In this document: one piece after another, positions 14,413 through 15,531 of the stretch
Layout of the letters: each line of letters begins with the position of its first letter
How positions within the stretch are numbered: the stretch's first letter is position 1
From: an uncultured Oscillospiraceae bacterium
Lineage (GTDB): Bacteria > Bacillota > Clostridia > Oscillospirales > Acutalibacteraceae
Assembly: GCA_905193585.1 (NCBI GenBank)
Contig: CAJJPG010000030.1
Span: forward strand, 1-15,531
Direction of reading: 5' to 3'
Length of the DNA stretch: 15,531 nt
The notes under the pieces: generated by a model
The model's input: the letters and a program-made list of their open reading frames with translations, nothing else
Databases searched by the model: none
What the model was told of the DNA's origin: nothing
Translations under genes and position numbers: made by a program

Positions 14413-15147
14413 TTAAACAACAAACCCGCCGTTAATTCCGAGAACCTGTCCCGTTATGTATTCGGCGGCAGGGGAGGAGAGGAAGCGCACCGCGGCGGCT
14501 ACCTCGTCGGCACTGCCCATACGTCCGAGCGGTATGCCTTCAACAAAATCGTTAAGCTCTTCAATTGTAAGGTTTGAGTTCATTCCTGTTTCAATAAGCC
14601 CCGGGGCTATGCAGTTCACGGTAATACCGCTGGGCGCAAGCTCCTTAGCCAGCGCCTTGGTAAGACCTATAACGCCCGCCTTTGCCGCAGAGTATGCCAC
14701 CTCGCAGGAGGCACCCACCTGACCCCACATTGAGGAAATGTTTATAATGCACCCCGATTTCTGATTTACCATAACCGGCGTTACCGCCTTGCAGCAGTTA
14801 AAAACGCCCTTTAAGTCAATATCAATTATGCGGTCAAAATCAATTTCGTCGGTATCGGTTATAAGTCCCTGATACGCCACGCCCGCGTTGTTAACCAGCA
14901 CGTCTATACTGCCGAATTTGTAAAGCGCCTCTTTCACCATAATATCCACTTCAAGCTTATTTGCAACGTTGGCTTTCTGGGTTATCACCGAGTAGCCGTT
15001 GCTCACAAGGGAACGGCAGAGCAGGCTTGCCGATTCGTAGGATTCGTTATAGTTGATTACCACATTCCAGTCGTTCTGCGCAAAGAGAATTGCCGTTGCC
15101 GCGCCTATGCCCTTTGAAGAGCCTGTGACTATTACTGTCTTTTTCAT
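14413..15147 (-). CDS. SDR-family reductase, EF-P 5-aminopentanone reductase-like (FabG-related)
   Basis: A 244-residue classical short-chain dehydrogenase. The NADP(H)-binding TGSSKGIG is at residues 8-15, NNAG at 86-89, the catalytic Ser139, Tyr152 and Lys156 (YSAAK) are present, and it ends in TGQVLGINGGF. The segment ISSMWGQVGASCEVAYS is, as far as I recall, characteristic of the group that includes Bacillus YmfI, which reduces 5-aminopentanone on elongation factor P, rather than of FabG proper, which acts in fatty-acid synthesis. That choice rests on memory of the motif. The fourth residue of the SDR tetrad, normally Asn in VNLKGVF, is Asp111 here (IDIDLKGVF). GGGGG lies 5 nt before the ATG. 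No fatty-acid genes and no EF-P gene are beside it. It stands alone, 98 nt upstream of the TetR gene. Confidence 0.82.
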   Translation of the reverse strand: MKKTVIVTGSSKGIGAATAILFAQNDWNVVINYNESYESASLLCRSLVSNGYSVITQKANVANKLEVDIMVKEALYKFGSIDVLVNNAGVAYQGLITDTDEIDFDRIIDIDLKGVFNCCKAVTPVMVNQKSGCIINISSMWGQVGASCEVAYSAAKAGVIGLTKALAKELAPSGITVNCIAPGLIETGMNSNLTIEELNDFVEGIPLGRMGSADEVAAAVRFLSSPAAEYITGQVLGINGGFVV

Positions 15148-15176
15148 ATTAACCCCCGCTTATATTTTCTGAAATC

Positions 15177-15205
15177 AGTATAACATAATTTTTCGGAAAA
15201 TTAAA
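15177..15205 (-). promoter_or_regulatory. Candidate promoter of the SDR gene
   Basis: On the minus strand TATACT (15177-15182; 5 of 6) is preceded at 17 nt by TTTAAT (15200-15205; 3 of 6). The start would be near 15170, about 23 nt before the ATG. One of the ACATAA motifs of this region (15183-15188) lies right against the -10 box. Confidence 0.5.
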
Positions 15206-15309
15206 GCCCCAATTACAACAGGTTGAGTTTACATAACAGCGATGGGCGTATATCTTGTGTGATTTACATAAAAAGTTAACATAATATTTGACACTTTCAA
15301 AATTGACAG

Positions 15310-15338
15310 TTGACATAACCTTAAAAATGTTGTATAAC
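15310..15338 (+). promoter_or_regulatory. Strong + strand promoter
   Basis: A perfect TTGACA (15310-15315) is followed by a 17-nt spacer and TATAAC (15333-15338; 5 of 6). It is the best promoter of the window. Two more TTGACA hexamers stand upstream at 15288-15293 and 15303-15308. The start would be near 15345, leaving at least 185 nt of leader in the window. Confidence 0.75.
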
Positions 15339-15349
15339 TATATTGTTGA

Positions 15350-15386
15350 CCGCAAATGCGGTATGTATCCGCTTAGCGAATATACC
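15350..15386 (+). promoter_or_regulatory. Leader RNA with alternative hairpins
   Basis: Near the predicted 5' end of the + transcript, CCGCA (15350-15354) can pair with TGCGG (15357-15361). A second hairpin spans 15360-15386 (GGTA...TACC outer stem, two-base bulge, TATCCGC against GCGAATA with one mismatch, loop TTA). GCGG (15358-15361) can also pair with CCGC (15369-15372). These options exclude one another. I do not recognise a known riboswitch or T-box. Confidence 0.35.
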
Positions 15387-15531
15387 TGATGGTAAATATA
15401 TATTACAAAAATAGGTTTACATAATATTGTATAAAATCTATATTTAGCGGTAGTTCTTTTTTTAAAACTAAATATGGTTTTATTATTTATTCGGTATATC
15501 TTGTCCCACTCCGGCATATTATTTCTTAGAA

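Larger units (their letters stand above)
15183..15424 (+). repeat. Six ACATAA motifs, mostly as GTTnACATAA
   Basis: ACATAA occurs at 15183, 15231, 15266, 15279, 15313 and 15419. Five of the six have the fuller form (G/A)TTnACATAA: GTTTACATAA, ATTTACATAA, GTTAACATAA, GTTGACATAA and GTTTACATAA. Two fall on promoter elements (SDR -10 edge and the + strand -35). In an AT-rich region some copies arise by chance, but the shared flanks make a binding-site array possible. Confidence 0.45.
15148..15531. other. 384-nt AT-rich region without a gene, holding divergent promoters and repeats
   Basis: No frame of useful length with a ribosome site was found on either strand. It carries the SDR promoter on the minus strand, a strong + strand promoter at 15310-15338 and its leader. 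It also has six ACATAA motifs, an 11-nt direct repeat GTATATCTTGT (15248-15258 and 15494-15504), and an inverted repeat ATATTTAG/CTAAATAT (15440-15447 with 15468-15475) around a seven-T run. The + transcript must serve a gene or RNA beyond the window. Confidence 0.7.

Noticed and set aside
15327..15389. 20-codon frame as a leader peptide
   Set aside because: Its ATG overlaps the -10 region of the promoter, so it would not be transcribed, and it has no ribosome site.
15440..15475. Terminator with T7 run
   Set aside because: The seven T residues lie inside the loop of the inverted repeat, not after a stem, and the stem is all AT apart from one pair.

Overview
The window looks like chromosomal DNA of a low-to-moderate GC Clostridia-type Firmicute, plausibly an Oscillospiraceae/Ruminococcaceae-like gut anaerobe. 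The reasons are the protein families present (a DUF6062-like protein, a clostridial OGG1-type glycosylase, XXXLXXG-heptad/MMPL exporter genes, an EF-P-reductase-like SDR, a dockerin-like repeat), strong GGAGG-type ribosome binding sites and sigma-A-like promoters. The lineage is inferred; there is no rRNA or tRNA gene to prove it.

Positions 1-3240 (+) hold a tightly packed aromatic amino acid operon: the 3' end of a type II dehydroquinase gene (aroQ), aroA (EPSP synthase), tyrA (prephenate dehydrogenase) and a type I DAHP synthase. The first three genes are joined by two ATGA stop/start overlaps. They cover the entry step, two shikimate steps and the committed tyrosine step. Positions 3241-3477 carry no gene but hold three consecutive perfect hairpins that look like a mobile or repeated intergenic element.

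Positions 3478-8152 are DNA/RNA maintenance genes: a small lipoprotein (-) with an Ada-like zinc module, then uvrC and a TtcA-like tRNA thiolase abutting on the + strand, meeting an OGG1-type 8-oxoguanine glycosylase (-) tail to tail. A DUF6062-like protein (+) with a duplicated CxxC...CxxH module diverges from the glycosylase. Two DNA-repair genes (uvrC, ogg) therefore flank the TtcA gene.

Positions 8153-9016 are an accessory-looking patch: direct repeats, a small XRE-type regulator (-) and a divergent small ORF (+) with one dockerin-type calcium loop. A 14-bp perfect palindrome lies between them. The small ORF runs through the terminator of the next gene and is probably a remnant or has a misleading 3' end.

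Positions 8939-14314 (-) form an envelope module. A TetR regulator with its own promoter and terminator is followed by an HdeD/DUF308 membrane protein, an MMPL/RND exporter and a membrane-anchored XXXLXXG heptad-repeat protein, which look like one transcript. A near-palindrome over the -10 region of that transcript is a candidate TetR operator. The likely role is proton-driven export of a lipid or other hydrophobic substrate; the substrate cannot be read from sequence.

Positions 14413-15147 (-) encode an SDR reductase closest in motif to EF-P 5-aminopentanone reductases. Positions 15148-15531 contain no gene I can support, but hold a near-consensus + strand promoter, three TTGACA hexamers in 28 bp, six ACATAA motifs and a leader with alternative hairpins. 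This is the most unexplained stretch of the window. No CRISPR array, phage, IS element, tRNA or rRNA was seen.
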